Positions 1-8,117 of a stretch of DNA of 64,000 bases are shown here, in pieces (the stretch's first letter is position 1; each line of letters starts with the position of its first letter). Origin of the DNA: Paralteromonas sediminis (GTDB lineage: Bacteria; Pseudomonadota; Gammaproteobacteria; Enterobacterales; Alteromonadaceae); contig NZ_RPOK01000001.1 in assembly GCF_003820355.1 (NCBI RefSeq), positions 212,847 through 276,846 on the forward strand, in the 5' to 3' direction. The translations under genes were made by a program, and so were the position numbers. Under the pieces are notes generated by a model, which saw only the letters and a list, made by a program, of their open reading frames with translations, was not told where the DNA came from and did no database searches.

Positions 1-125
1 GCTAAGCTAACTCGCTTACGTTCAGAATAGGCCTGCATCCAACCAAGATTGTTATTCAGTTTTGACTCAAGAATAATCGCTGCAGGTAACACCAAGTCTT
101 CATCAAGTATGTTGGCTTTTTTCAT
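1..125 (-). CDS. Amino acid deaminase, DSD1/D-threonine-aldolase-like PLP family (N-terminal fragment)
   Basis: Only the first 41 codons are in the window; the gene runs off the left edge. Its ATG is the complement of 123-125. The peptide begins MKKANILDEDLVLPAAIILE and continues with a W-M-Q segment. From memory, this fits the start of the fold-type III PLP family annotated amino acid deaminase or D-serine deaminase-like, where LPAA and NLxWMQ lead into the PHGKTTM lysine loop that would lie just outside the window. It is divergent from a MurR/RpiR regulator and an N-acyl-D-amino-acid deacylase operon. A role in turning freed D-amino acids into imino/keto acids would complete that pathway. 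The family call rests on a short stretch, so it is moderate. Confidence 0.6.
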   Translation of the reverse strand, partial: MKKANILDEDLVLPAAIILESKLNNNLGWMQAYSERKRVSL

Positions 126-355
126 TCGCTATACGCTACATTTACATTGAATTAACGGGGTAGAAATCCTATCAATGGTGAAAATAATTTTCAATCAAAT
201 GCATTTTATGGTGGTAATAAGTAACAAATTAAGTAGACTAATTACAAACATACTGCGCGAAACGAAATAAAAATCGACTGAATATTCTAGTGGCTTTTTC
301 TTTCATTGCAGGTCGAAGATAGGTATGAAGTTAAGTTTTTCCCAAAGGAAACAAC

Positions 356-1222
356 ATGAGTTATGAAATTGACGTTGTGTCCAAAATCTCGGAAATTTAC
401 AATCATCTAAGTGACGCAGAGCAGAAAGTAGCTACTGTGATATTGGATGATTTAGTGTTTGCGGCTAATGCCAGTATTACAGAGATTGCCTCAAAAGCCG
501 AGGTGAGCGAGGCTACAATCACGCGCTTTGCGAAATCTGTAAATTGTAAGAATGTTCGAAGTTTGAAGCTGAAACTGGCTCAGTCAGTTGCTGTGGGGCA
601 ACGGTTTATCTCTGAATCCAAAGTAGAGCCTTCTGGCATCTTTGGTATTTACGAATCAATAAAAAAGAATTTGGACGATAACGCCAAACTCATGTCTGAG
701 GACCTTATCAATACAATCGTCGACAGGTTTCAGGAAGCCAGACAGGTTTTTGCCTATGGTGTTGGGGGCGGATCAACCATCATGGCGCAGGAAACCCAGT
801 ATCGGTTGTTTCGTCTGGGCTTCTCGGTTACCGCGTACTCTGACCCGGTATTAATGCGTATGGCTTCATCGACCGTCAATCAAAATGACGTCATTTTTTG
901 TCTTTCCCTGAGTGGGTGTAGCCCAGATGTGTGTGAAGCAGCGCAAATTGCTCAGCAATACGGTGCAACTATCGTGTCTATTACGCAGAAAGGATCTCCG
1001 CTGGCACAAAATAGTGACTTTCTGATACCGATAGAAACAGAAGAAACAGACTACATTTTTTCACCGAGTACGTCCCGCTATGCCATGTTGGCTGCTATTG
1101 ATGTATTGGTTACCGAGCTCGCAGTTAAGAGAAAGCGAACATCACGAGAAAAGCTTAGACGCATAAAGCTTACACTAGATCATCATTTCCACGGAAATGA
1201 CAGATTGCCGTTAGGCGATTAA
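356..1222 (+). CDS. MurR/RpiR family transcriptional regulator (HTH + SIS)
   Basis: The 288-residue protein has the two-domain plan of the RpiR family. An N-terminal HTH (about residues 1-77) includes a helix-turn-helix around SITEIASKAEVSEATITRF. A SIS sugar-isomerase-like domain (about 125-250) carries the GVGGGS and SLSG segments that usually bind a phosphosugar or related ligand. An AAAGGAAAC ribosome-binding site precedes the ATG. It is the first gene of a co-directional cluster with an acyl-D-amino-acid deacylase, RidA and a symporter, and is divergent from a deaminase. It is therefore probably the local regulator, with an N-acyl sugar, muropeptide or D-amino-acid derivative as a possible effector. 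The effector is inference. Confidence 0.9.
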   Translation: MSYEIDVVSKISEIYNHLSDAEQKVATVILDDLVFAANASITEIASKAEVSEATITRFAKSVNCKNVRSLKLKLAQSVAVGQRFISESKVEPSGIFGIYESIKKNLDDNAKLMSEDLINTIVDRFQEARQVFAYGVGGGSTIMAQETQYRLFRLGFSVTAYSDPVLMRMASSTVNQNDVIFCLSLSGCSPDVCEAAQIAQQYGATIVSITQKGSPLAQNSDFLIPIETEETDYIFSPSTSRYAMLAAIDVLVTELAVKRKRTSREKLRRIKLTLDHHFHGNDRLPLGD

Positions 1223-1241
1223 AAAGGAAGCGTTGCTCTAC

Positions 1242-2684
1242 ATGGAATATGACTTATTGATTAAGGACGCCATTGTGGTTGATGGCACTGGTCGTGAACA
1301 ATTTCGTGCTGACGTTGCGGTAACAGATGGCAAAATTGAAAAAGTAGGCCAGCTAAACAAAGCAAAGGCAAAATCTGTCATCGATGCATTTGGTCAGTGT
1401 CTGGCTCCCGGTTTTATCGATGTGCATTCTCATGATGATACCAGTGCCATTCGCAAACCTAAGATGGAAGAAAAGGTTACCCAGGGCGTGACTACGGTTG
1501 TCGTCGGTAACTGTGGTATTAGTGCCAGCCCTATTACCTTGTGTCAGGACCCACCAGACCCTATGAATCTGTTGGGTGACAAGGAGGCTTTTTGCTATCC
1601 CACATTCAGTTGTTATGCTGATGCCGTGGCTAAGGCCATGCCCAATGTCAATATTGCGGCACTCATCGGCCACACAACCCTTCGCGCTCATGTGATGGAC
1701 GATCTGTCACGTGAAGCGACTGAAGAAGAAATAACAAAAATGCGCGAGTTGCTTGACTGCTCGCTTGCCCAAGGGGCTATAGGTTTAAGTTCTGGGCTCG
1801 CCTATGCAACGGCAACGCATGCTCCGCCTGAAGAGCTAGTGAGCTTAATGCCCACTGTTGCTAAGTACAATGGGTTGTATGTCACGCATCTGAGAAATGA
1901 ATTTGAAGCTATCGTGGAAGCATTGAACGAGGCCTTTGAAACGGCCGGTTCTGCAAAGGTTCCTCTGGTAGTGTCCCATGTTAAATGTGCAGGAAAGGCT
2001 AACTGGGGCCGTTCCGCTGAGGTTATTGATGTACTTGATAGCGCTGCAAAGCAACAGACGGTGGCCAGTGATTGTTACCCGTATTCAGCCAGTGCTAGTA
2101 CATTAGATTTAAACCAAGTAACAGATGAAATTGATATTTTTATTCCCTGGTCAAAGCGCCACCCTGAGATGGCTGGGCGCTTGTTGGCAGATATTGCTCA
2201 GGAGTGGCAAATATCGCTGATTGAAGCTGCACAAAAGTTGCAGCCAGCTGGCGCCGTGTATCATTGCATGGATGAGTCAGACGTCGAAGCTTTTCTTAAA
2301 TTTCGCCTCACTATGATTGGCTCAGACGGGTTGCCCGGCACACCGAGCCCTCATCCGAGACTGTGGGGGACATTTCCCAAAGTTATCGGACATTATTGTC
2401 GCGAGCGTAAACTGTTTGATCTACCCACTGCTATTCACAAAATGACAGGCCTTTCAGCGGCGCAATTTGGTCTGCACAACAGAGGGGTTATAGCAGAAGG
2501 ACACTGGGCAGATTTAGTCTTGTTTGACTTTAGCAGTATTGCCGATATGGCTACGTATGACCAACCGCAGCGACCTTCGAAAGGCATTAGTCATGTTTGG
2601 GTCAACGGTAAATTGAGTTATCAAAAGGGCGTTGTTGAAGCCAGTAATGGCGGAATGTTAATCAAACGTGTTTCAGTTTCATAG
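1242..2684 (+). CDS. N-acyl-D-amino-acid deacylase (D-aminoacylase)
   Basis: This amidohydrolase-superfamily enzyme hydrolyses N-acyl-D-amino acids to a D-amino acid and a carboxylate. Numbered from the ATG at 1242 (480 aa), the metal-binding HSHDD motif is at H62 and H64, and the bridging Cys of GNCGIS is C91. Downstream THLRNE and VSHVK supply the next metal histidines, and IGSDG supplies the catalytic Asp. An in-frame TTG at 1233 lies only 2 nt after the AAGGAAG ribosome-binding site (1224-1230); the ATG at 1242 sits 11 nt away and is preferred. The gene follows the regulator by 19 nt and precedes ridA by 18 nt, consistent with an operon. There is no signal peptide, so it acts in the cytoplasm on imported substrate. 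Confidence 0.9.
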   Translation: MEYDLLIKDAIVVDGTGREQFRADVAVTDGKIEKVGQLNKAKAKSVIDAFGQCLAPGFIDVHSHDDTSAIRKPKMEEKVTQGVTTVVVGNCGISASPITLCQDPPDPMNLLGDKEAFCYPTFSCYADAVAKAMPNVNIAALIGHTTLRAHVMDDLSREATEEEITKMRELLDCSLAQGAIGLSSGLAYATATHAPPEELVSLMPTVAKYNGLYVTHLRNEFEAIVEALNEAFETAGSAKVPLVVSHVKCAGKANWGRSAEVIDVLDSAAKQQTVASDCYPYSASASTLDLNQVTDEIDIFIPWSKRHPEMAGRLLADIAQEWQISLIEAAQKLQPAGAVYHCMDESDVEAFLKFRLTMIGSDGLPGTPSPHPRLWGTFPKVIGHYCRERKLFDLPTAIHKMTGLSAAQFGLHNRGVIAEGHWADLVLFDFSSIADMATYDQPQRPSKGISHVWVNGKLSYQKGVVEASNGGMLIKRVSVS

Positions 2685-2702
2685 AGTATACAGGAGTTTT
2701 TC

Positions 2703-3089
2703 ATGGCGTTAATTCGTTATGGTGCAGAAGGTGGCGTCGGGACTGGTGGCCAACATCTACCTTTTTCAAAAGCGGTTCAGGCGGGGGGCTGGCTGTATGT
2801 GTCAGGGCAAACCCCCATGACAGACGGTGAAGTGGTTGAGGGAGGCATCATTGAACAGTCAAGACTGGCAATACAAAACTGTCTCGACATTATGCGCGAT
2901 GCGAATTATGACTTGTGCGATGTCGTTCACGTGACCGTTATTTTAACAGATGCACGCTATTTTCAATCGTTCAATAAGGTATTTGCAGACGTTTTTGGGC
3001 AGCATCCTCCTGCCCGTATTTGTGAAGTTGCTGATTTGGTTGTTGACTGCAAAGTAGAAGTCGGCGTGGTGTGCTACAAGGAAAGCTAA
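2703..3089 (+). CDS. RidA family enamine/imine deaminase
   Basis: This 128-residue protein has the length and motifs of the Rid (YjgF/YER057c/UK114) family: GWLYVSGQTP near the start and PPARICEVADL carrying the conserved arginine near the C terminus. Archetypal RidA hydrolyses reactive 2-aminoacrylate or other imines released by PLP enzymes and amino acid oxidases. It lies between an acyl-D-amino-acid deacylase and a sodium symporter, with a PLP amino acid deaminase gene across the divergent promoter. The simplest role is hydrolysis of the imine produced when D-amino acids are deaminated. It may be a Rid subfamily paralogue rather than the housekeeping RidA; the subgroup cannot be assigned by eye. 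Confidence 0.9.
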   Translation: MALIRYGAEGGVGTGGQHLPFSKAVQAGGWLYVSGQTPMTDGEVVEGGIIEQSRLAIQNCLDIMRDANYDLCDVVHVTVILTDARYFQSFNKVFADVFGQHPPARICEVADLVVDCKVEVGVVCYKES

Positions 3090-3090
3090 T

Positions 3091-4494
3091 ATGGATAGCA
3101 CCGCGTTTCTGGGGATTTTCATAGGTTATATCGCTTTCACCTTATTGTTGGGCTGGTATGTCAGCAAAAACCGTCGAACAGGCGATGATTTTCTGATAGG
3201 CAGCCGACAGCTGCCATTTATGCTTACGCTAGGGACAACGGTCGCCACGCTTGTCGGTACTGGGTCATCCATGGGGGCGGTTGGATTTGGCTATGAAAAT
3301 GGCTGGGCAGCTGCGCTGTATGGCGTGGGTGGGGCGACGGGCCTCATTCTTTGTGCCTGGTGGTTTGCACCTGCCAGAGATAAACAGTTTATGACCATGA
3401 GCGAAGAATTGTCACACTATGTGGACGAGCATCCCGTAGTGAAGAACGTAGTGGCATGTCTCATTTTGGTTGCCAGCATTGGGTGGTTGGGTGCGCACAT
3501 ACTAGGAGGGGCAATGTACCTGTCCTGGATCACGGATATTGATATTCAGTCGGCTAAGGTGCTCATAGCGTTAGGTTTCACGCTGTATATTCTGGTAGGT
3601 GGATACATCGCTGTTGTGTGGGCAGACAGTTTGCAGGCTATTGTCTTATTTACAGGGTTTGTTCTACTTGCTTTCTTTGCTGTGCATGAAGCAGGTGGAT
3701 TTTCAGCTATGCTCGCTGCACAACCTCAGGAAAATACCTCGTTTCTGGCACATCAAAAAATAGGCTGGCTGCCCGCCCTGTCGTTGGCCATCGTGATTGG
3801 GGTCGGTGTACTGGCAACGCCGTCTTTTAGGCAGCGAATTTATTCGGCAAAGAGTGTGTCATCCGCTCGCAAATCGTTTGTCAGCGCAGGTATCTTGTAT
3901 TTTCTTTTTACCACTATACCAGCCATTGTTGGTATGTCGGCGTTTGCCCTCAATCCTGAACTTGATAACAGAGATTTTGCTTTCCCTTTTTTGGCAAGCT
4001 CAACACTCCCATTGTTGATAGGTTTATTGGTATTGATAGCCGGGCTATCGGCCACGATGTCGAGTGCCAGTTCAGATGCTATAGCCGGTGTGGCGACAGT
4101 AATGCGAGATATCAGTGTTATGCTCACCGGTAAAGTGCCCCAGGAGGCCAAGACGGTATGGTATTCCCGACTGGCAACATTATTGATAGTTGGGGTAGCA
4201 CTGCTTCTTGCCAGCTTATCTGATGATATTATTGGGTACATTACAAAAATGATTGCCACAGTGCTGTCAGGCTTATTCGTTTGTGGTGTGTTGGGGCGCT
4301 TTTGGCCCGCCTTTAACTGGCAGGGCGCACTCGCCTCGCTTGCTACTGCATCGGGTATATCCCTGCTGGTAGTTAGCCAAGATGAGTGGATGGCCACATT
4401 AGGCAACCCTATTATGCCGTCAGTTGCGGGCAGTTTACTTGCTGGGTACATTGTGACGCGCTTAACCTCTTTGGTACCTAAGAGCGCTCTCTAA
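3091..4494 (+). CDS. Sodium:solute symporter (SSS family)
   Basis: The 467-residue integral membrane protein has about 13 hydrophobic segments. Its N terminus, IGYIAFTLLLGWYVSKNRRT followed by GDDFLIGSR, is typical of SSS (SLC5-like) transporters, which couple solute import to sodium. The start codon is 1 nt after the ridA stop, so translation is probably coupled. Context suggests that it imports the substrate of the upstream deacylase or the resulting D-amino acid, but SSS sequences do not reveal the substrate by inspection. A 12-bp inverted repeat lies 38 nt downstream and may end the transcript. Confidence 0.88.
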   Translation: MDSTAFLGIFIGYIAFTLLLGWYVSKNRRTGDDFLIGSRQLPFMLTLGTTVATLVGTGSSMGAVGFGYENGWAAALYGVGGATGLILCAWWFAPARDKQFMTMSEELSHYVDEHPVVKNVVACLILVASIGWLGAHILGGAMYLSWITDIDIQSAKVLIALGFTLYILVGGYIAVVWADSLQAIVLFTGFVLLAFFAVHEAGGFSAMLAAQPQENTSFLAHQKIGWLPALSLAIVIGVGVLATPSFRQRIYSAKSVSSARKSFVSAGILYFLFTTIPAIVGMSAFALNPELDNRDFAFPFLASSTLPLLIGLLVLIAGLSATMSSASSDAIAGVATVMRDISVMLTGKVPQEAKTVWYSRLATLLIVGVALLLASLSDDIIGYITKMIATVLSGLFVCGVLGRFWPAFNWQGALASLATASGISLLVVSQDEWMATLGNPIMPSVAGSLLAGYIVTRLTSLVPKSAL

Positions 4495-4532
4495 GACGCA
4501 TACCCCCTTTGCACGAGCAGCATATTTATTAG

Positions 4533-4567
4533 ACAATTACGCAGTGTTTTATGTGCTGCGTAATTGT
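4533..4567 (+). terminator. 12-bp perfect inverted repeat after the symporter gene
   Basis: ACAATTACGCAG (4533-4544) and CTGCGTAATTGT (4556-4567) are exact reverse complements around an 11-nt loop. The stem follows the symporter stop by 38 nt and ends 1 nt before the preferred ATG of the next gene. There is no run of T after it, so an intrinsic terminator is possible but not certain. A translational or operator role at the next gene is the alternative. Confidence 0.45.
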
Positions 4568-4568
4568 G

Positions 4569-5402
4569 ATGACTCGAGTTGTGTTAACCCTGTTGTGTGT
4601 AATATTGCCATTTCAGCTTAAGGCTGAAAGGTACATATTTTTTGGCGTTGGTGAAGAAACCTACGAAATTCAGCTATTGAAAATGGCGTTGGAAGTGGAG
4701 GCCGAAAACGACGTTACGCTGGACATGTTTAATGGACATATACCCAAATACCGCGCCTTTCAAATTATGGACAAAGGTGAAGGAATTGATATTGTCATTG
4801 GCGGGGCTACAAAGGAAAGAACCGCTGTCAGTCAGCCAGTACATTTTCCCATTTTTAAGGGGCTTTATGGGCTTAGACTCAACCTGATTAACAAACACTC
4901 TCCAGATATTCTTAAGAATATTCGCCATATTGATCAGTTAAAAACGCTCATTGCCGGTCAGTTTCACACTTGGAGTGATACAAAAATATTGCGTCACAAT
5001 GGTCTGACAGTTGCCAGTGGCAGCGATGTTAATGGACTTTATGAAATGTTGCACAAAGGTCGGTATGATTTCTTTCCTCGTTCAGCATTAGAAATACAAT
5101 GGGACCTGAGTCAGCATCAAAACCTTGACCTGATTATTGACCCACATATCGTAATTTTGTATCCAAAAGCACATTATTATTATGTTCAAAAAGGCAATGA
5201 CGCTCTGGCAAAAAAAATCTCTAAGGGGCTAGAAACCTTGCTTAAACGTGGGGAGTATGACCGTCTATTTAATCGCCATTTTGGTCAGCTATTACAATCG
5301 CTAACCTTGAACAACAGGCATGTACTCCATCTTGACAACCCCAGTCTGCCCGATGGCACACCATTAGACAGACCCGAATTGTGGTATTCCTTAAAACGCT
5401 GA
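4569..5402 (+). CDS. Periplasmic solute-binding protein, family 3-like (orphan)
   Basis: The protein of about 277 aa begins with a signal peptide (MTRVVLTLLCVILPFQLKA, then E) and looks like the small amino-acid-binding SBP_bac_3 type fold. Examples are FGVGEETYEIQLLKMAL near the start, a PVHFPIFKGLYGLR hinge region, and a C-terminal GLETLLKRGEYDRLFNRHF segment. An in-frame ATG at 4551 exists but lies inside the preceding stem-loop, so the ATG at 4569 is chosen. No permease or ATPase gene is adjacent. In Alteromonadales such orphan proteins are common and may serve sensors or distant transporters. No ligand can be proposed. Confidence 0.7.
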   Translation: MTRVVLTLLCVILPFQLKAERYIFFGVGEETYEIQLLKMALEVEAENDVTLDMFNGHIPKYRAFQIMDKGEGIDIVIGGATKERTAVSQPVHFPIFKGLYGLRLNLINKHSPDILKNIRHIDQLKTLIAGQFHTWSDTKILRHNGLTVASGSDVNGLYEMLHKGRYDFFPRSALEIQWDLSQHQNLDLIIDPHIVILYPKAHYYYVQKGNDALAKKISKGLETLLKRGEYDRLFNRHFGQLLQSLTLNNRHVLHLDNPSLPDGTPLDRPELWYSLKR

Positions 5403-5473
5403 GTCGGCCCATGTATTCAACGGTACTCAGTTCTAGTAGATTCGCAAAGTGAAGAAGTACTGAGTTACACTTT

Positions 5474-6484
5474 GTGCACACACAAATCTTTGAGGAAGAG
5501 AAGACTTTGTTTGAAGAGGCCGTGCTTGCACAAATTAGAAACGGATTGCAGGACAGCTCTATTGAATTTGTTCAGCAGATCCAGCGCCTGTGGAGTGACT
5601 ATGGACAGATAGTGCGTCTGGTGAGCCGGAATTCTGGAAAGCATTATGTGGCTAAAGTAGTATCGTCTGAAACGCCTGGCGCGCATCCGAGAGGTTGGAA
5701 TACGCTTACCAGTCATGAACGTAAGGTACGTTCATACGCCATTGAAGCTACCTTCTATCAGAAATACGCACACCTCACTTCAGCCAAGTGTTTGGTACCC
5801 GCTTATCAGACAAGTACGTCGTTTTCAGGCGGCTCCGTTCTTATCATGCAAGATTTAGATGCATTGGGGTACACAGAAAAGCCTACGTCGCCCACTATGG
5901 ATGGGTTGCACCAAGCTGTCATTTGGTTAGCGAATTTTCACGCTACATTTTTGGCGACAAAAGGGGAAGGCCTGTGGCCAATAGGCACATACTGGCATTT
6001 GTCTACGCGTCAGGATGAGTGGCAAGCCATGCCCGATGGATTGGTGAAGCAGCATGCAAAAACCATTGATTCAGCACTACATAACGCATCATTTCAAACC
6101 TTGGTGCACGGTGACGCCAAAGTGGCGAATCTATGCTTTCATGTGTCGGGAACCGGAGTGGCGGCGGTGGATTTTCAGTATGTGGGGAGAGGACCAGGCG
6201 TAAAAGATCTTGCTTATTTACTTGCCAGCGCACTGGATAACGAGGGGTTGTATCAACACGGCGACCAAATGCTTGATGTATACCTGAATGAATTCATCAG
6301 CGCTCTGACTATCAGGCAGTGCGAACTTGACAGAAAACCTATTGAGCGCGAAATCCACATGCTTTATCCAGTTGCTTGGGCAGACTACTATCGATTTTTG
6401 CTTGGATGGAACCCGGATAGCTGGAAAATCTGCGATTACATGCTAGAAATGGCTGACAACGGTCTAGCCAATATCTGCAAATAA
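5474..6484 (+). CDS. Phosphotransferase of the APH/choline-kinase-like superfamily (EcKinase/DUF1679-like)
   Basis: The 336-residue protein has the catalytic loop LVHGDAKVANLCF (HGDxxxxN) and the metal-binding AVDFQYVGRGPG segment of the aminoglycoside phosphotransferase/choline kinase fold. VLIMQDLD marks the hinge between lobes. The YVGRGPGVKDLAYLL stretch resembles ecdysteroid-kinase-like (DUF1679) members that are frequent in marine bacteria. The start is a GTG at 5474 and no ATG fits better. Its 3' end overlaps the convergent cysteine-synthase-like gene by 21 bp. A small alcohol or lipid-like acceptor is typical of the superfamily, but the substrate is unknown. Confidence 0.75.
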   Translation: MHTQIFEEEKTLFEEAVLAQIRNGLQDSSIEFVQQIQRLWSDYGQIVRLVSRNSGKHYVAKVVSSETPGAHPRGWNTLTSHERKVRSYAIEATFYQKYAHLTSAKCLVPAYQTSTSFSGGSVLIMQDLDALGYTEKPTSPTMDGLHQAVIWLANFHATFLATKGEGLWPIGTYWHLSTRQDEWQAMPDGLVKQHAKTIDSALHNASFQTLVHGDAKVANLCFHVSGTGVAAVDFQYVGRGPGVKDLAYLLASALDNEGLYQHGDQMLDVYLNEFISALTIRQCELDRKPIEREIHMLYPVAWADYYRFLLGWNPDSWKICDYMLEMADNGLANICK

Positions 6485-7414
6485 TTCAGTGCTAAAATAA
6501 CGCTCAGCGTTATCAGCTAAAATACACACAATATTTTTACCAGCGTATTCGGGTTGCTTTGCTAACACTAAGGCGGCGGCAGCTACAGCACCTGAAGAAA
6601 TACCTACGGGCAGACCTTCTCGTTTAGCGAGCTGTCTGGCAGTGTGGATTGCAAGATCATCGTCTATGGTTAAGATACGATCTAATGCCTTTGTGTTGAG
6701 TATGTCGGGTACGTGACCCGAGCTCAATCCTTGTATTTTATGCGTGCCCGCTCTACCCTCGGTTAAGACGGGACAGGAGGCTGGCTCAACCGCCACTATT
6801 TCAATATCAGCATTGGCGCGCTTTAACGTTTCTGCAATACCTGTAATGGTGCCACCCGTGCCTACGCCCGCCACAACAACATCGACATTACCTCCTGTAT
6901 CTTGCCAAATTTCCTGGGCGGTGCTGACTGCATGCATGTTGGGGTTGGCTTGGTTAGCGAACTGGTCAAGCATCACGGCGTGTGGTCGTTGAGCAACCAT
7001 TTCTTTTGCTTTGTCGATAGCGCCTTTAGTGCCTAAGTGTTTAGGGGTAGTAACAACCTTGCCGCCATACAACTGGATGAGCTTCCGTCGCTCAATGGAC
7101 ATGTGCTCAGGTATCACAATGGTAATTGGAATATCCCGCATTGCACAAATCCACGCACAGGCAACACCGTTATTGCCCGACGTTGCTTCAATAATTTCTG
7201 TTTTGTCACTAAACACATCTGACGCCATCAATGCATCTATCATCGCCATGGCTGGACGATCTTTAATTGAGCCCGCAGGATTAAAATATTCGACTTTACC
7301 CAGCAAGTTAGCACAAGCTTGGTGGTCGGCAGCGAACCGTTTTAAGTTTACCAAAGGCGTATTGCCAATGGTTTGCGTGATGTCATCATAAATTCGTGTT
7401 ACGTGATCTAGCAT
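6464..7414 (-). CDS. Cysteine synthase/desulfhydrase-like PLP enzyme (CysK family, variant TSGNNG loop)
   Basis: The 316-residue fold-type II PLP enzyme has the PLP lysine in NPAGSIKDR (K51), a GVGTGGTITG phosphate-binding loop and the C-terminal GISSGA motif. Overall it is closer to CysK than to CysM. The substrate-binding loop, normally TSGNTG, reads TSGNNG (residues 78-83; N82 is encoded at complement 7169-7171). The enzyme is divergent from a DecR-type Lrp regulator. In enteric bacteria DecR activates cysteine breakdown, so this enzyme may release H2S from cysteine rather than make cysteine. That is inference; synthase activity remains possible. The 3' end overlaps the convergent kinase gene. 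Confidence 0.85.
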   Translation of the reverse strand: MLDHVTRIYDDITQTIGNTPLVNLKRFAADHQACANLLGKVEYFNPAGSIKDRPAMAMIDALMASDVFSDKTEIIEATSGNNGVACAWICAMRDIPITIVIPEHMSIERRKLIQLYGGKVVTTPKHLGTKGAIDKAKEMVAQRPHAVMLDQFANQANPNMHAVSTAQEIWQDTGGNVDVVVAGVGTGGTITGIAETLKRANADIEIVAVEPASCPVLTEGRAGTHKIQGLSSGHVPDILNTKALDRILTIDDDLAIHTARQLAKREGLPVGISSGAVAAAALVLAKQPEYAGKNIVCILADNAERYFSTELFADIG

Positions 7415-7546
7415 ATTATGTGTCTGTTTGAATGAATAACTGTATGTATGATGTCATGTTACATCGAATATATTTTCTAAGAATCACTCGAAAAACTTGA
7501 TTAAGTAGTTTATTTTTCTACATGAGTATTAAAGAGTGAAATAAAT

Positions 7547-8008
7547 ATGCTTGATAAGTTGGATAAAGAGATTTTACGTCTTTTGCAGGTGGATGCGGGG
7601 CAATCGGTTTCTGACATCGCTGAGCAGGTTGGCCTGACGCAGACACCCTGTTGGCGAAGAATACAGGTGCTGGAACAAAAAGGTGTTATACAAAGCCGGG
7701 TCGCACTGTTAGATCCCAATAAGCTTAATGTTGGCCTTACTGTATTTGTTCAGGTAAAAGCGCTCAAGCACGACGACAAATGGCTTGCGCAGTTTGCTGC
7801 ACATACCCAAGCGCTTGAACAGGTAACGGAAATTCACCGAATGAGTGGTGAGTATGACTATTTGTTGAAAGTCATGGTAGCGGATATGGCATCGTTTGAT
7901 CACTTTTATAAAAAACTGGTCGCAGGTATTGAGTTGTCGGATGTAACATCGAGTTTTTCAATGGAAAAGATCAAATACACTTCTGCATTACCACTTAATC
8001 ACATTTAG
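7547..8008 (+). CDS. Lrp/AsnC family regulator, DecR (YbaO)-like
   Basis: The 153-residue protein has an N-terminal winged HTH (MLDKLDKEILRLLQVDAG, then TPCWRRIQ in the recognition helix) and a C-terminal RAM/AsnC domain. Several segments match E. coli DecR as I remember it: VALLDP, GEYDYLLKV, SDVTSSFSME and IKYT at the end. DecR responds to cysteine and activates a cysteine-degrading enzyme. The gene is divergent from the CysK-like gene across 132 bp of AT-rich DNA (7415-7546) that must hold both promoters. Control of the neighbouring PLP enzyme is the obvious hypothesis. Confidence 0.85.
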   Translation: MLDKLDKEILRLLQVDAGQSVSDIAEQVGLTQTPCWRRIQVLEQKGVIQSRVALLDPNKLNVGLTVFVQVKALKHDDKWLAQFAAHTQALEQVTEIHRMSGEYDYLLKVMVADMASFDHFYKKLVAGIELSDVTSSFSMEKIKYTSALPLNHI

Positions 8009-8117
8009 CCGTATGGTTGCGCTTTGTGCACTTAGGTAATGGATATCAGCATAGAGGTAGTTTCAGGGCATGATTGCAGGTATCCTAGAGCACTAAAGTG
8101 ACGGGCAACATAAGAAT

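Noticed and set aside
3840-4451. 203-codon open frame on the minus strand inside the symporter gene
   Set aside because: It is antisense to a clear SSS transporter, has no recognisable motif and is a shadow of its codon bias.
6464-7414. Assignment as CysM
   Set aside because: Sequence features (GVGTGGTITG, HKIQGL, GISSGA) are closer to CysK, and the loop change leaves even synthase activity uncertain, so no symbol was given.
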